A stretch of 64,000 nt of DNA from an uncultured Lachnospiraceae bacterium. Its GTDB lineage: Bacteria > Bacillota > Clostridia > Lachnospirales > Lachnospiraceae. Where the stretch lies: contig CAJOID010000013.1 in NCBI GenBank assembly GCA_905234595.1, forward strand, positions 34,560 to 98,559, in the 5' to 3' direction. Under the pieces are notes generated by a model. That model was not told where the DNA came from, ran no database searches, and saw only the letters and a program-made list of their open reading frames with translations. The translations under genes and the position numbers were made by a program. Shown here in pieces: positions 1 to 7,414 of the stretch; within the stretch, counting starts at the first letter, position 1; the number at the start of each line of letters is the position of its first letter.

Positions 1-353
1 CCAAACTCGAAGAGGCCGGTAAGGCAGGAGACATCGGATACATACGCGCCAACAATTCGGATGCTCTTGATGAATATCTTGCACTGAAGGCTGTGTTAAG
101 AGAATACTGCGCGCCGGATGATGCAGGCGAAAAGAAGATCATCCCCGATGATACACTTAATGATATATTGAACAGGACAATAACAGCATCAGATGATCTG
201 GATATGGATGTAATGGAAGGAATAGTGAACGAACTCAGATCATATTCGTATGAGGAAGATATACAGGGAGATATTGATGCTCTGATCGAAGCTGCAGAGC
301 TTATGGATGTCTTTACATGCAGCGAGATAGCATCAAAGCTTCTTTCCAGATGA
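1..353 (+). CDS. Hybrid sensor histidine kinase, C-terminal end (partial, open at left edge)
   Basis: Only the last ~116 codons are present; the reading frame is open to the left edge and stops at TGA 351-353. The visible start (KLEEAGKAGDIGYI) matches the end of an Hpt helical bundle, followed by a ~85-residue acidic tail ending in IASKLLSR. The same tail arrangement is seen in the kinase at the right end of this window (MAEALEKAGKADDIEKI ... NIVSKLRG), so the two are clearly paralogous and probably have the same architecture (HisKA-HATPase-REC-Hpt-tail). The Hpt histidine itself lies outside the window. The gene ends in an ATGA overlap with the truncated kinase that follows. Confidence 0.7.
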   Translation, partial: KLEEAGKAGDIGYIRANNSDALDEYLALKAVLREYCAPDDAGEKKIIPDDTLNDILNRTITASDDLDMDVMEGIVNELRSYSYEEDIQGDIDALIEAAELMDVFTCSEIASKLLSR

Positions 354-1432
354 TCGTTTTCCCGGATAAATTTAAGATGACGGGAACTGATGCAGGCAGA
401 TCAGCTGACGGCCGGGATATCATTAACCTGCAGATAACGGTCTCCGATACAGGTACAGGTATCTCAAAGGAGGATCTGGGCAAACTTTTTGCCAAATTCG
501 AACGTCTGGATCTGGAGAGGAACAGTACCAAGGAAGGTACGGGACTGGGGCTTGCCATAACCAAGAGACTGCTCGACATGATGAACGGCAGTATCGAGGT
601 TGAGAGCGAGTATGGCTGGGGATCGACTTTTAAGCTCACTATTCCTCAGGTTGTGACTTCGCGTGAGTCTATAGGCAATTTTAAAGAGAAATTCGAGAAG
701 AGTCTCGGAGAAAAAGCGGAATACCATGAGAGCTTCAGGGCGCCCGATGCGAAGATCCTGATAGTGGATGATACCAGGATGAACCTGATAGTCGCGACGC
801 AGTTCCTTAAGGATACGGGCCTCAATATAGATACTGCAGGAGGTGGCAGGGAGGCTGTCGAACTCGCGCTTGAGAGTAAATATGATGTGATCCTGATGGA
901 CCAGCGTATGCCCGAAATGGATGGTGCGGCTGCTCTTAAGGAGATAAAATCTCATACGGACGGACCGAACATAGATACTCCCGTGATATGTCTTACGGCT
1001 GATGCCGTGATCGGAGCCAGAGAAAGATATCTCGCCAAAGGCTTTAACGACTATCTGACCAAACCGATTGATTCGATATCTCTGGAATCGATGCTCAGGA
1101 AGTATCTGCCTGCGGAATATGTAAGTACCTTCCCCGATAAAAAGGAAATCCTTGATAACTCGCTGGCGGAAGGTGACTTGGAACTCTATGGGGTGAATGT
1201 ACATTCTCTTAAGAGTACTTCGGCAGTCATTGGCGCAGAAAGCGTACGTACTATTGCAGCTAAACTTGAAAAAGCAGCAATGTCGGGCGAGAATAAGGAT
1301 CTTACACCGGATCATGAAGACCTGATGAGACTTTATGAGAGTGTTATGAGATCTATCAGTTCCGTAATAACCGATGAAGCGGTTCCTGCGGAAGATGATG
1401 ACGGGGATATCCTGGAGTTTGCACCGGATTAG
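350..1432 (+). pseudogene. 5'-truncated hybrid histidine kinase (half HATPase-REC-Hpt), probable pseudogene
   Basis: Reads from ATG 350, overlapping the previous stop; an in-frame ATG at 317 also exists. It begins in the middle of a HATPase_c domain: the D-x-G-x-G box (VSDTGTGI) and the G2 box (GTGLGLAI) remain, but HisKA, its histidine and the N-box are missing, so ATP binding and autophosphorylation are not expected. A receiver domain (phosphoacceptor in LMDQRMPEMDG) and an Hpt core with its histidine (VHSLKS) follow. Compared with the full-length paralogue at 18479-21094, which ends EEILEFEPD against GDILEFAPD here, it also lacks about 40 residues at the REC-Hpt linker and first Hpt helices. 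REC and Hpt could still be expressed by translational coupling, so a phosphate-sink role cannot be excluded. Confidence 0.7.
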
Positions 1433-1435
1433 TTC

Positions 1436-1464
1436 TTGACATGTGATCAGGATTTATATATTAT
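1436..1464 (+). promoter_or_regulatory. Sigma-A promoter for rplU operon
   Basis: A perfect -35 TTGACA (1436-1441) is followed after 17 bp by TATTAT (1459-1464). It starts 4 bp after the stop of the truncated kinase and drives rplU-prp-rpmA. Confidence 0.75.
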
Positions 1465-1465
1465 A

Positions 1466-1548
1466 TTACAGTATGCCGCTTGGCGAGGTATAAGTGTGCC
1501 CATGCACCACCGTAACCGGCGAGAATAGTAGGACAGGAGGGATAAGAT
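1466..1548 (+). promoter_or_regulatory. Leader of the rplU operon, candidate L21 autoregulatory leader
   Basis: About 80 nt of untranslated, GC-richer sequence with pairing potential (around GGCGAGG / CCGGCGAG and the GTGCCCATGCAC stretch) precede a strong GGAGG at ~1535. Firmicute L21 operons often carry a structured leader (Rfam L21_leader). Assignment here is by position only; no covariance comparison was done. Confidence 0.35.
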
Positions 1549-1854
1549 ATGTACGCAATCATTGAAACAGGTGGTAAGCAGTACAAGGTGTCTGAAGGTG
1601 AAGAGATCAAAGTCGAGAAGCTTGAAGCTAATGTCGGCGATGAAGTGACTTTTGACAAGGTAATTGCTGTATCCGACGGCTCACTCAAAGTAGCCGGTGA
1701 TGTAGCCAATTCCAGCGTTAAGGCCACAGTACTTGATCAGGGACGTGGACGTAAGGTCATCGTTTACAAGTACAAACCCAAGAGCGGTTACCACAAGAAG
1801 AACGGTCACAGACAGCCTTTTACCAAGGTTCGTATTGATTCCATCAATGCATAA
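1549..1854 (+). CDS. rplU: 50S ribosomal protein L21
   Basis: This 101-residue protein is the normal L21 length and has the family start [14 protein letters not shown] and the C-terminal RQPFTKV segment. L21 binds 23S rRNA next to L20 and stabilises the large subunit. The start is fixed by a GGAGG about 10 nt upstream of ATG 1549. It is the first gene of the rplU-prp-rpmA operon; prp begins 3 nt after its stop. Confidence 0.97.
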   Translation: MYAIIETGGKQYKVSEGEEIKVEKLEANVGDEVTFDKVIAVSDGSLKVAGDVANSSVKATVLDQGRGRKVIVYKYKPKSGYHKKNGHRQPFTKVRIDSINA

Positions 1855-1857
1855 GAG

Positions 1858-2196
1858 ATGACCGAAGTCATATTCACACAGAATGCCGACCATAAGATAA
1901 CCGGTTTTATCAGCCGGGGTCATGCAGGATTCGCAAGGAGAGGCAAAGATGTTGTCTGTGCAGCGATATCCGTGTTGACCATCAATGCGGTCAATTCTAT
2001 CGAAAAGATAGCAAAAGCCGAGGCGGATGTGGTTCAGAATAAAAAGGAAGGGCAGATAAGCTTCCGTTTATTATCGGAACCCGATGATAAAACAGAGACT
2101 ATACTCAGGAGTCTTATATTGGGACTTAAAGGAGTAGTTGCGGATTACGGCGGCAGGTATTGCAAAGTGACAATCGAGGAGGAAGAACAATGTTAA
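1858..2196 (+). CDS. prp: Ribosomal-processing cysteine protease Prp
   Basis: Prp is a small cysteine protease that removes the N-terminal extension of L27 in Firmicutes and related phyla. The 112-residue protein has the family catalytic pair in the segment [18 protein letters not shown]: His22 and Cys34. It lies between rplU and rpmA as in other Firmicutes, and its last codons overlap the rpmA start (ATGTTAA), indicating translational coupling. The presence of an LQFF cleavage motif in the neighbouring L27 supports a functional enzyme. Confidence 0.93.
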   Translation: MTEVIFTQNADHKITGFISRGHAGFARRGKDVVCAAISVLTINAVNSIEKIAKAEADVVQNKKEGQISFRLLSEPDDKTETILRSLILGLKGVVADYGGRYCKVTIEEEEQC

Positions 2197-2474
2197 GAAT
2201 GGACCTTCAGTTCTTTGCACATAAGAAGGGCGTGGGCTCTACCAAGAACGGTAGAGATTCAGAGTCCAAGAGACTTGGTGCGAAACGTGCCGACGGACAG
2301 ATAGTGAAAGCCGGCAATATTCTTTACAGACAGCGCGGAACTCATATTCATCCCGGTGAGAATGTAGGGATCGGCGGAGATGATACATTATATGCTCTTA
2401 AGGACGGAGTATTAAGATTCGAACGTAAGGGCAAGTTCAAGAAGCAGGCATCTGTTTATCCTGTAGAGAAGTAA
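2190..2474 (+). CDS. rpmA: 50S ribosomal protein L27, with Prp-cleaved N-terminal peptide
   Basis: L27 reaches the peptidyl-transferase centre with its N-terminus. The chosen start is ATG 2190 ([14 protein letters not shown]), preceded by GAGGAGGAA; an upstream in-frame ATG at 2160 lies inside prp and is rejected. The protein is 94 residues. The motif LQFF-AHKKG is the known Prp processing site: removal of the first residues exposes the conserved AHKKG terminus. It is followed by a terminator at 2481-2515. Confidence 0.96.
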   Translation: MLRMDLQFFAHKKGVGSTKNGRDSESKRLGAKRADGQIVKAGNILYRQRGTHIHPGENVGIGGDDTLYALKDGVLRFERKGKFKKQASVYPVEK

Positions 2475-2480
2475 AGGTTA

Positions 2481-2515
2481 GGCTTCGGGCTCAGTCAGTC
2501 CGAAGCCATATTTTT
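2481..2515 (+). terminator. Rho-independent terminator after rpmA
   Basis: Eight-bp stem GGCTTCGG (2481-2488) / CCGAAGCC (2500-2507) with an 11-nt loop, followed by ATATTTTT. It separates the ribosomal-protein operon from obgE, though read-through is possible because no clear obgE promoter is visible. Confidence 0.75.
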
Positions 2516-2516
2516 A

Positions 2517-2544
2517 AGTACGGCTGCTTATAAGCGTCCGTACT
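2517..2544 (+). other. Second hairpin in the obgE leader
   Basis: AGTACGG (2517-2523) pairs with CCGTACT (2538-2544), with an inner GCTTA/TAAGC pairing. There is no U-run, so it is more likely a 5' leader or processing hairpin for obgE than a terminator. Confidence 0.4.
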
Positions 2545-2561
2545 GTAATAGGTAAGAGGTT

Positions 2562-3848
2562 ATGTTTGCTGATAGAGCCCGTATCACTGTTATAAGTGGA
2601 AAAGGCGGGGATGGACATGTCTCCTTCAGAAGAGAAAAATACGTGCCTGACGGCGGACCCGACGGCGGTGACGGAGGAAACGGCGGAAGCGTTGTTTTCA
2701 CGGTCGATGACGGCTTAAATACACTGACGGATTACCGTCATGTACATAAGTATGCGGCTGAAGCCGGTGAAGACGGCAAAAAGAGAAACTGCCACGGCAA
2801 GAACGGTTCGGATATCATACTGAAAGTACCTGAAGGTACTGTAATAAAGGATGCCGAGACAGGACGCGTGATAGCGGATATGTCCGGTGACACCAGAGAG
2901 TATGTGATCTTAAAGGGCGGACACGGCGGAAACGGCAACCAGCATTATGCAACCAGCTCAATGCAGGCTCCCAAGTATGCTCAGCCCGGTCAGCCGGCCA
3001 GAAGCCTGGATCTGATTCTTGAGCTCAAGATGATCGCCGATGTCGGACTTGTAGGATTTCCGAATGTTGGTAAATCGACTTTTCTGGCAAGAGTGACCAA
3101 TGCAAAACCCAAGATCGCAAATTATCATTTCACTACACTCAGTCCCAATCTCGGTGTGGTCGATCTGGATGGTTCCGCCGGTTTCGTGATAGCGGATATA
3201 CCGGGGCTTATCGAAGGAGCTTCCGACGGTGCGGGACTGGGACATGAATTCCTGCGCCATATTGAGAGGACCAGGGCTATAATCCATATAGTGGATGCCT
3301 CATCGAGTGAGGGCAGAGATCCCGTAGAGGATATATATGCGATCAACAAAGAACTTCACGAGTATAATGAAGAGATCGCATCCCGTCCTCAGATCATTGC
3401 CGCCAATAAGACTGATATCATAGCCGAAGGAGAAGACCCTGTAGGCAGACTGAAAGCCGAATTTGAGCCTCAGGGGATAGAAGTCGTACCCATCAGTGCC
3501 GCTACGGGCGATGGGGTTCAGGCTTTGCTCTATAAAGTAAATGCAATGCTGGATGAATTGCCTAAAGAACGTATCGTATTCGAACAGGAATATGATCCGG
3601 AGACCGAAATGAGGTTCTCGGATGAACCTTATACGGTGGAATATGATGCGGCAGCGGATGAGTATGTGGTAGAAGGTCCTCGTATCGAGAAGATGCTCGG
3701 ATATACCAATCTTGAGTCTGAGAAGGGCTTCACTTTCTTCCAGAAATTCCTTAAGGAAAACGGTATCCTTGATGAACTGGAAGCACTCGGCATAGGTGAA
3801 GGCGATACGGTCCGTATGTACGGATTGTCTTTTGACTATTATAAGTAG
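2562..3848 (+). CDS. obgE: GTPase Obg/CgtA
   Basis: Obg is an essential ribosome-assembly and stress GTPase. The 428-residue protein has the glycine-rich Obg fold (residues 1-158, repeated GGxGGxG), then the G domain with G1 GFPNVGKST (165-173), G3 DIPGL and G4 NKTD, and a C-terminal OCT domain as in Bacillus and clostridial forms. Start ATG 2562 follows GGTAAGAGGTT. The downstream yhbY begins within 10 nt of its stop, as is usual in Clostridia. Confidence 0.97.
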   Translation: MFADRARITVISGKGGDGHVSFRREKYVPDGGPDGGDGGNGGSVVFTVDDGLNTLTDYRHVHKYAAEAGEDGKKRNCHGKNGSDIILKVPEGTVIKDAETGRVIADMSGDTREYVILKGGHGGNGNQHYATSSMQAPKYAQPGQPARSLDLILELKMIADVGLVGFPNVGKSTFLARVTNAKPKIANYHFTTLSPNLGVVDLDGSAGFVIADIPGLIEGASDGAGLGHEFLRHIERTRAIIHIVDASSSEGRDPVEDIYAINKELHEYNEEIASRPQIIAANKTDIIAEGEDPVGRLKAEFEPQGIEVVPISAATGDGVQALLYKVNAMLDELPKERIVFEQEYDPETEMRFSDEPYTVEYDAAADEYVVEGPRIEKMLGYTNLESEKGFTFFQKFLKENGILDELEALGIGEGDTVRMYGLSFDYYK

Positions 3849-3857
3849 GTGAGTGGA

Positions 3858-4154
3858 ATGGGATATATCAAGACCAGTAAACAGAGAGCACACTTAAAGA
3901 GTCTGGCTATGAATATCGATCCGATATTTCAGGTCGGCAAATCCAGCCTGACACCCGAGGTGACGGAAGCTATCCGTGAATCGTTCAATACACATGAGCT
4001 GATCAAGATCGGTGTGTTGAAGAACTGTATGGATGATCCCCGCGAACTCGGCGAGATCATAGCTGAGAGGACCGGAGCCGAGCTTGTACAGACGATTGGT
4101 AAGAAGATCGTGCTATACAAGCGTGACACTAAGAATCCGAAAATAGAACTGTGA
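3858..4154 (+). CDS. yhbY: YhbY/CRM-domain RNA-binding protein
   Basis: A 98-residue single CRM domain protein that associates with pre-50S particles in characterised relatives. The start MGYIKTSKQRAHLKSLA and the motif PIFQVGKSSLT are typical. ATG 3858 is preferred over GTG 3849 because AGGTGAG lies at 3847-3853. It lies directly after obgE; the next gene is yqeK, without the nadD gene that commonly lies between them. Confidence 0.9.
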   Translation: MGYIKTSKQRAHLKSLAMNIDPIFQVGKSSLTPEVTEAIRESFNTHELIKIGVLKNCMDDPRELGEIIAERTGAELVQTIGKKIVLYKRDTKNPKIEL

Positions 4155-4161
4155 TCACCTT

Positions 4162-4233
4162 GGATCGAACAATACAGATCATCCCAACTGCGGCCCGTTA
4201 GTCCTCGTTGCGGATGACTGTATTGCCCGATCC
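4162..4233 (+). other. Long stable stem-loop between yhbY and yqeK
   Basis: Four stacked complementary blocks form about 24 bp: GGATCG 4162-4167 / CGATCC 4228-4233, CAATACAG 4170-4177 / CTGTATTG 4218-4225, TCATCC 4179-4184 / GGATGA 4212-4217, and CAAC 4185-4188 / GTTG 4207-4210. Only short bulges separate them and the apical loop is 18 nt. No U-run follows, so it is not a canonical terminator. It may be an mRNA-processing or stability element, a small RNA, or the scar of a lost gene. Confidence 0.6.
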
Positions 4234-4256
4234 TTAGATATTTAGCACGGAAAAAT

Positions 4257-4835
4257 ATGGCGGAATACAATTTCTCGAAAATAAGGCACAAGCTCGAAGA
4301 TGAGCTTACGGATAAGCGGTTCGAGCACACTTTGGGAGTAGCCGTGACGGCGAGGATGCTGGCACGTATTCACGGAGCCGATGAAGAGGCAGCCTATGTG
4401 GCCGGCCTTTTGCATGACTGTGCCAAGAATCTGTCTGCCAAAGACCGTATACACCTGTGTAACAAAGCCGGTGTGGAGATAACGCTGCTTGAGATCGATA
4501 ATCCCGAGCTTCTCCATGCCAAGGCAGGTGCGATACTGGCAGCAAAAGAGTATGATATAAAGGACGGGGATATCTTAAATGCCATCAGTTCACATACGAC
4601 CGGCCGCCCGGGGATGTCTTTGCTTGAAAAGATAGTATTTGTGGCGGATTATATCGAACCCGGACGGGATGAACGGCCCGGGCTTAAAGAACTCAGGACC
4701 GAAGCATTTAATGACCTGAACGGCACTGTCCTGCATATCCTGGATACTACACTTAAGTATCTCGGAGACACTGCCAAAGCCATTGACCCCGCAACCAGGG
4801 AAACCTATGATTATTACAAAGAAAACGGAGAGTGA
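4257..4835 (+). CDS. yqeK: HD-domain diadenosine tetraphosphatase YqeK
   Basis: YqeK-family HD enzymes hydrolyse Ap4A symmetrically to ADP. The 192-residue protein has the HD signature: His in FEHTLGV, then the HD pair in AGLLHDCAKNL, and a later H-T in SSHTTGRPG with an Asp in VADYIEPGR. These are the metal ligands of the family. The start ATG 4257 has only a weak purine stretch upstream. rsfS follows after 6 nt, the usual arrangement. Confidence 0.93.
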   Translation: MAEYNFSKIRHKLEDELTDKRFEHTLGVAVTARMLARIHGADEEAAYVAGLLHDCAKNLSAKDRIHLCNKAGVEITLLEIDNPELLHAKAGAILAAKEYDIKDGDILNAISSHTTGRPGMSLLEKIVFVADYIEPGRDERPGLKELRTEAFNDLNGTVLHILDTTLKYLGDTAKAIDPATRETYDYYKENGE

Positions 4836-4841
4836 TCATCT

Positions 4842-5195
4842 ATGAATGAACAATCACGTGAGATGGCGAAGATCGCCGTCAAATGCCTTGAAGATAAAAA
4901 AGCAGAGAATATTCAGGTGATAGATATCTCAGCGATATCGGTGCTGGGGGATTATTTCCTGATAGCAAACGGTAATAACCGTAATCAGATCCAGGCGCTG
5001 GCCGATCATGTGGAAGAAGAACTTGGCCGTGCGGGATTTGAACCGAAGCAGATAGAAGGTTATAATACTGCTAACTGGATATTGCTCGATTATCGCGATG
5101 TGATCATCCATATCTTCGATCCGGACAGCAGATCATATTATGATCTTGACAGGATATGGAGAGACGGTACACAGATCGATATATCAGAGATTTGA
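4842..5195 (+). CDS. rsfS: Ribosome silencing factor RsfS
   Basis: RsfS binds L14 and blocks subunit joining in starvation. The 117-residue length and the segments DISAISVLGDYFLIANGNN and DYRDVIIHIF are family hallmarks. It follows yqeK closely and probably shares its transcript. Confidence 0.95.
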   Translation: MNEQSREMAKIAVKCLEDKKAENIQVIDISAISVLGDYFLIANGNNRNQIQALADHVEEELGRAGFEPKQIEGYNTANWILLDYRDVIIHIFDPDSRSYYDLDRIWRDGTQIDISEI

Positions 5196-5222
5196 TCGCA
5201 GTCTTATTTGGGAGGAATGATC

Positions 5223-6029
5223 ATGGATGCAAATATGAATATGAACCCTAATATGAATACTAATATGAATCCGGCCGTTAATCCGAAACCCAGGTCGAAT
5301 TTTGCCGGTCCTCTCATTATAGGACTTGCAATAGTGATAAGCTGTGCGATACTCGGAGGCGCTTTCCTTAAGTACAAGACAAGTGATGTACGTACTATCA
5401 GCGCTACGGGTTCTGCGAGTGTGGATTTTGACGCGGATCTGATCGTGTGGAGGGGCTATTTCACGGCATATTCCGAAAGTTCTGCCAGAGCTTATGATCA
5501 GATTAAGAAGCAGGCATCTCTTGTAGAGGATTATCTGGCCGGCAAGGGCCTTGATGCCAGCGAGTATGTATTCTCATCCGTGGATATCTCCGAGAGCACG
5601 GTCAATAACTATGACGAATATGGTAACTATTTAAATTCCACGATACAGGGCTATAATCTGTCACAGAACGTGGTCATAAGTTCTTCCAACATCGATCTGG
5701 TCGAGGATATATCCAGAGATATATCCAAGCTGCTTGATAAGGGAGTTGAGCTGACTTCCGGTACTCCAGAGTACTATTGTACGGGGCTGGATGAGATCAA
5801 GCTCGATCTGATAGAAAAAGCTACAGAGAACGCAAAGGCCCGTGTGGGTATAATAGCAGAACAGGCCGGAGCTCATCTGGGCAGACTCAACAGCTCGAAT
5901 CTCGGCGTATTCCAGATCACGGCGCGCAATTCCGGAACATCATATTATTCATATGACGGATATCTGGACACCACATCGAGACAGAAGACCGCAACGATCA
6001 CGGTCAAGCTGGAATATGATATAAAGTGA
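5223..6029 (+). CDS. SIMPL-domain (DUF541) protein with Met/Asn-rich cytoplasmic tail
   Basis: 268 residues if started at ATG 5223, which is 7 nt after GGAGG; earlier in-frame TTG 5208 and ATG 5217 are too close to that SD. The N-terminus is a low-complexity tail rich in Met-Asn (DANMNMNPNMNTNMNP), then one transmembrane helix (GPLIIGLAIVISCAILGGAF) and an extracytoplasmic SIMPL domain starting at the typical ISATGSASVDFDADLI. SIMPL proteins are widespread membrane or periplasmic proteins of unsettled function. It ends 17 bp from the convergent lexA. Confidence 0.8.
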   Translation: MDANMNMNPNMNTNMNPAVNPKPRSNFAGPLIIGLAIVISCAILGGAFLKYKTSDVRTISATGSASVDFDADLIVWRGYFTAYSESSARAYDQIKKQASLVEDYLAGKGLDASEYVFSSVDISESTVNNYDEYGNYLNSTIQGYNLSQNVVISSSNIDLVEDISRDISKLLDKGVELTSGTPEYYCTGLDEIKLDLIEKATENAKARVGIIAEQAGAHLGRLNSSNLGVFQITARNSGTSYYSYDGYLDTTSRQKTATITVKLEYDIK

Positions 6030-6046
6030 TAAAATATCGCCGGTGA

Positions 6047-6679
6047 TCAGAATCCCGACTTGACCATGCGGAATACTCCGAATACGCGTCCGAGAATCTG
6101 GCAGTCGTTGACGATTATGGGATCCATGTCATCATTCTCGGGCTGGAGCCTGATGTGATCGGCTTCCTTGTAGAAGGTCTTGACCGTAGCCGAATCATCT
6201 ACGAGTGCTACGACCATGTCACCGTTCTTCGCGGTATCGCATGCATGTACGAATATCTGATCGCCGGAAAAGATTCCCGCGTTGATCATCGAATCACCCT
6301 TAACATTAAGTACAAAACTGTCTCCGTTTGGAACCATTGAAGCCGGAACGGGGAAGTAGCTCTCTATGTTCTGCTCGGCGAGAATGGGCTCGCCTGCAGC
6401 GACTCTGCCGACTACGGGTATCGAAACCATCTCGGTCCTTACCTGCTGGAAGGAATCATCGACTATCTCTATCGCCCTGGGCTTGGTAGGGTCTCTTCTT
6501 ATATATCCGTTTTTCTCAAGTCTTTCGAGATGAGCATGGACTGTAGAAGTGCTCTTCAGATTAACGGCTTCGCATATCTCACGAACAGCCGGGGGATAAC
6601 CTCTCTTAAGGATCTCTTCCTTAATATACTCGAGTATCTGCTGCTGCTTGGCTGAAATCTTGCCATTAGTACCGGCCAT
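6047..6679 (-). CDS. lexA: SOS repressor LexA
   Basis: The 210-residue repressor has an N-terminal winged helix (residues 1-70, [20 protein letters not shown]) and a C-terminal S24 autocleavage domain. The cleavage site is Ala95-Gly96 ([10 protein letters not shown]), with catalytic Ser130 (KGDSMINAG) and Lys167 (SATVKTFYK). Start at 6679 is preceded by AGGAGG on the minus strand. It represses SOS genes by binding CGAAC-N4-GTTCG type boxes, several of which lie in its own upstream region, and is transcribed divergently from a YneA-like gene as in Bacillus. Confidence 0.97.
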   Translation of the reverse strand: MAGTNGKISAKQQQILEYIKEEILKRGYPPAVREICEAVNLKSTSTVHAHLERLEKNGYIRRDPTKPRAIEIVDDSFQQVRTEMVSIPVVGRVAAGEPILAEQNIESYFPVPASMVPNGDSFVLNVKGDSMINAGIFSGDQIFVHACDTAKNGDMVVALVDDSATVKTFYKEADHIRLQPENDDMDPIIVNDCQILGRVFGVFRMVKSGF

Positions 6680-6766
6680 CTGAATACCTCCTGATCATTG
6701 GAATACTGTTTTCATTGAGTCCGTTTTATCGAACACTTAACCGGATAGAATAGCATTATCAGGTAT

Positions 6767-6778
6767 GAATGAGTGTTC
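6767..6778. promoter_or_regulatory. LexA box 1 (near-consensus)
   Basis: GAAT-GAGT-GTTC: one mismatch to GAAC-N4-GTTC. Located in the lexA leader. Confidence 0.5.
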
Positions 6779-6797
6779 TGTGACTTGCTACATTTAC

Positions 6798-6826
6798 AGT
6801 TTAGCACAAGACATACACGGATGCAA
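6798..6826 (-). promoter_or_regulatory. Probable lexA promoter
   Basis: On the minus strand TTGCAT (6826-6821) and TAAACT (6803-6798) are spaced by 17 bp. A near-consensus LexA box (6767-6778) lies just downstream of the expected start, suggesting autorepression. Confidence 0.5.
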
Positions 6827-6837
6827 ACATATTTTCG

Positions 6838-6849
6838 GAACAAATGTTC
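6838..6849. promoter_or_regulatory. LexA box 2
   Basis: Perfect GAAC-AAAT-GTTC (flanks CG and TG), 11 bp upstream of the -35 of the divergent LysM gene. Confidence 0.85.
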
Positions 6850-6859
6850 TGATTTTGTA

Positions 6860-6888
6860 TTGACAAAAGAATGTATGTTCGATAATAT
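6860..6888 (+). promoter_or_regulatory. Strong sigma-A promoter of the YneA-like gene, overlapped by LexA boxes
   Basis: TTGACA (6860-6865), 17 bp, TAATAT (6883-6888). A near-consensus LexA box lies inside the spacer and a perfect one just past -10, so bound LexA should block polymerase completely. Confidence 0.85.
6869..6880. promoter_or_regulatory. LexA box 3 (near-consensus, inside promoter spacer)
   Basis: GAAT-GTAT-GTTC followed by G; one mismatch in the left half-site. Confidence 0.6.
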
Positions 6889-6895
6889 GGTTACA

Positions 6896-6907
6896 GAACG
6901 GATGTTC
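6896..6907. promoter_or_regulatory. LexA box 4
   Basis: Perfect GAAC-GGAT-GTTC followed by G, at about +1 to +15 of the YneA-like transcript. Confidence 0.85.
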
Positions 6908-6939
6908 GACATCGTTTCGGTTTATTTGGAGGCAGTATC

Positions 6940-7338
6940 ATGAAGAGGAACACAGAGCAGTTAAACGCATCACAGATCAGGGAACTTAAGATCAGACGTA
7001 ACCGCATACGCAGACAGCGTCAGCTCAGGAGACGTATTGTCATAGGTGTTGCAGCCATGATCATTATTCTCTGTTCATCACTCGGACTGACTTCATTCCT
7101 GTCAAAAGCTGCCGAGACACCCGATGAGTATAAGGTCAAGACATATTCAAGTGTTATGGTTCCTTTCGGTTCGGATCTTAGAGACCTTGCCAGAGTATAT
7201 ACCGATCTTGAGTATTATGATTCGTATGATGCTTATATTGATGAAGTGATGTTCATCAATCATCTTGAGAATGATTCCGTTCGCCCCGGTTATTATCTGA
7301 TCCTTCCGGTATATGTTGACGGTACTGAGATCGGATGA
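6940..7338 (+). CDS. SOS-inducible LysM membrane protein, YneA-like cell-division suppressor
   Basis: 132 residues: a basic cytoplasmic N-terminus (RNRIRRQRQLRRR), one transmembrane helix (IVIGVAAMIIILCSSLGL, ~39-56) and a short extracellular LysM-like module (YKVKTYSSVMVPFGSDLRDLA ... YYLILPVY). This size and layout match Bacillus YneA, which is divergent from lexA, is SOS induced and delays division by acting at the septum. ATG 6940 follows GGAGGCA. Three LexA boxes cover its promoter. The YneA assignment is by architecture, neighbourhood and regulation; sequence identity is low in this family. Confidence 0.75.
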   Translation: MKRNTEQLNASQIRELKIRRNRIRRQRQLRRRIVIGVAAMIIILCSSLGLTSFLSKAAETPDEYKVKTYSSVMVPFGSDLRDLARVYTDLEYYDSYDAYIDEVMFINHLENDSVRPGYYLILPVYVDGTEIG

Positions 7339-7348
7339 GTTTCTCAGG

Positions 7349-7377
7349 TTGAGTTTTGGACAGTATTTGTTTATGAT
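7349..7377 (+). promoter_or_regulatory. Candidate promoter for the polysaccharide gene pair
   Basis: TTGAGT (7349-7354), 17 bp, TATGAT (7372-7377). The expected start, near 7384, would fall inside the terminator stem and leave a very short leader before ATG 7394. Confidence 0.4.
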
Positions 7378-7414
7378 GGCTTATGGGAGATGAATGGCCC
7401 ATAAGCCTGTTTTT
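7378..7414 (+). terminator. Terminator after the YneA-like gene, overlapping the next start
   Basis: Ten-bp perfect stem GGCTTATGGG (7378-7387) / CCCATAAGCC (7398-7407), followed by TGTTTTTATT. The first proposed start codon of the sugar transferase (7394) lies in its loop. Confidence 0.75.

Noticed and set aside
464..1315. 283-codon minus-strand frame over the truncated kinase
   Set aside because: Antisense shadow of the HATPase/REC/Hpt codons; no SD and no family resemblance.
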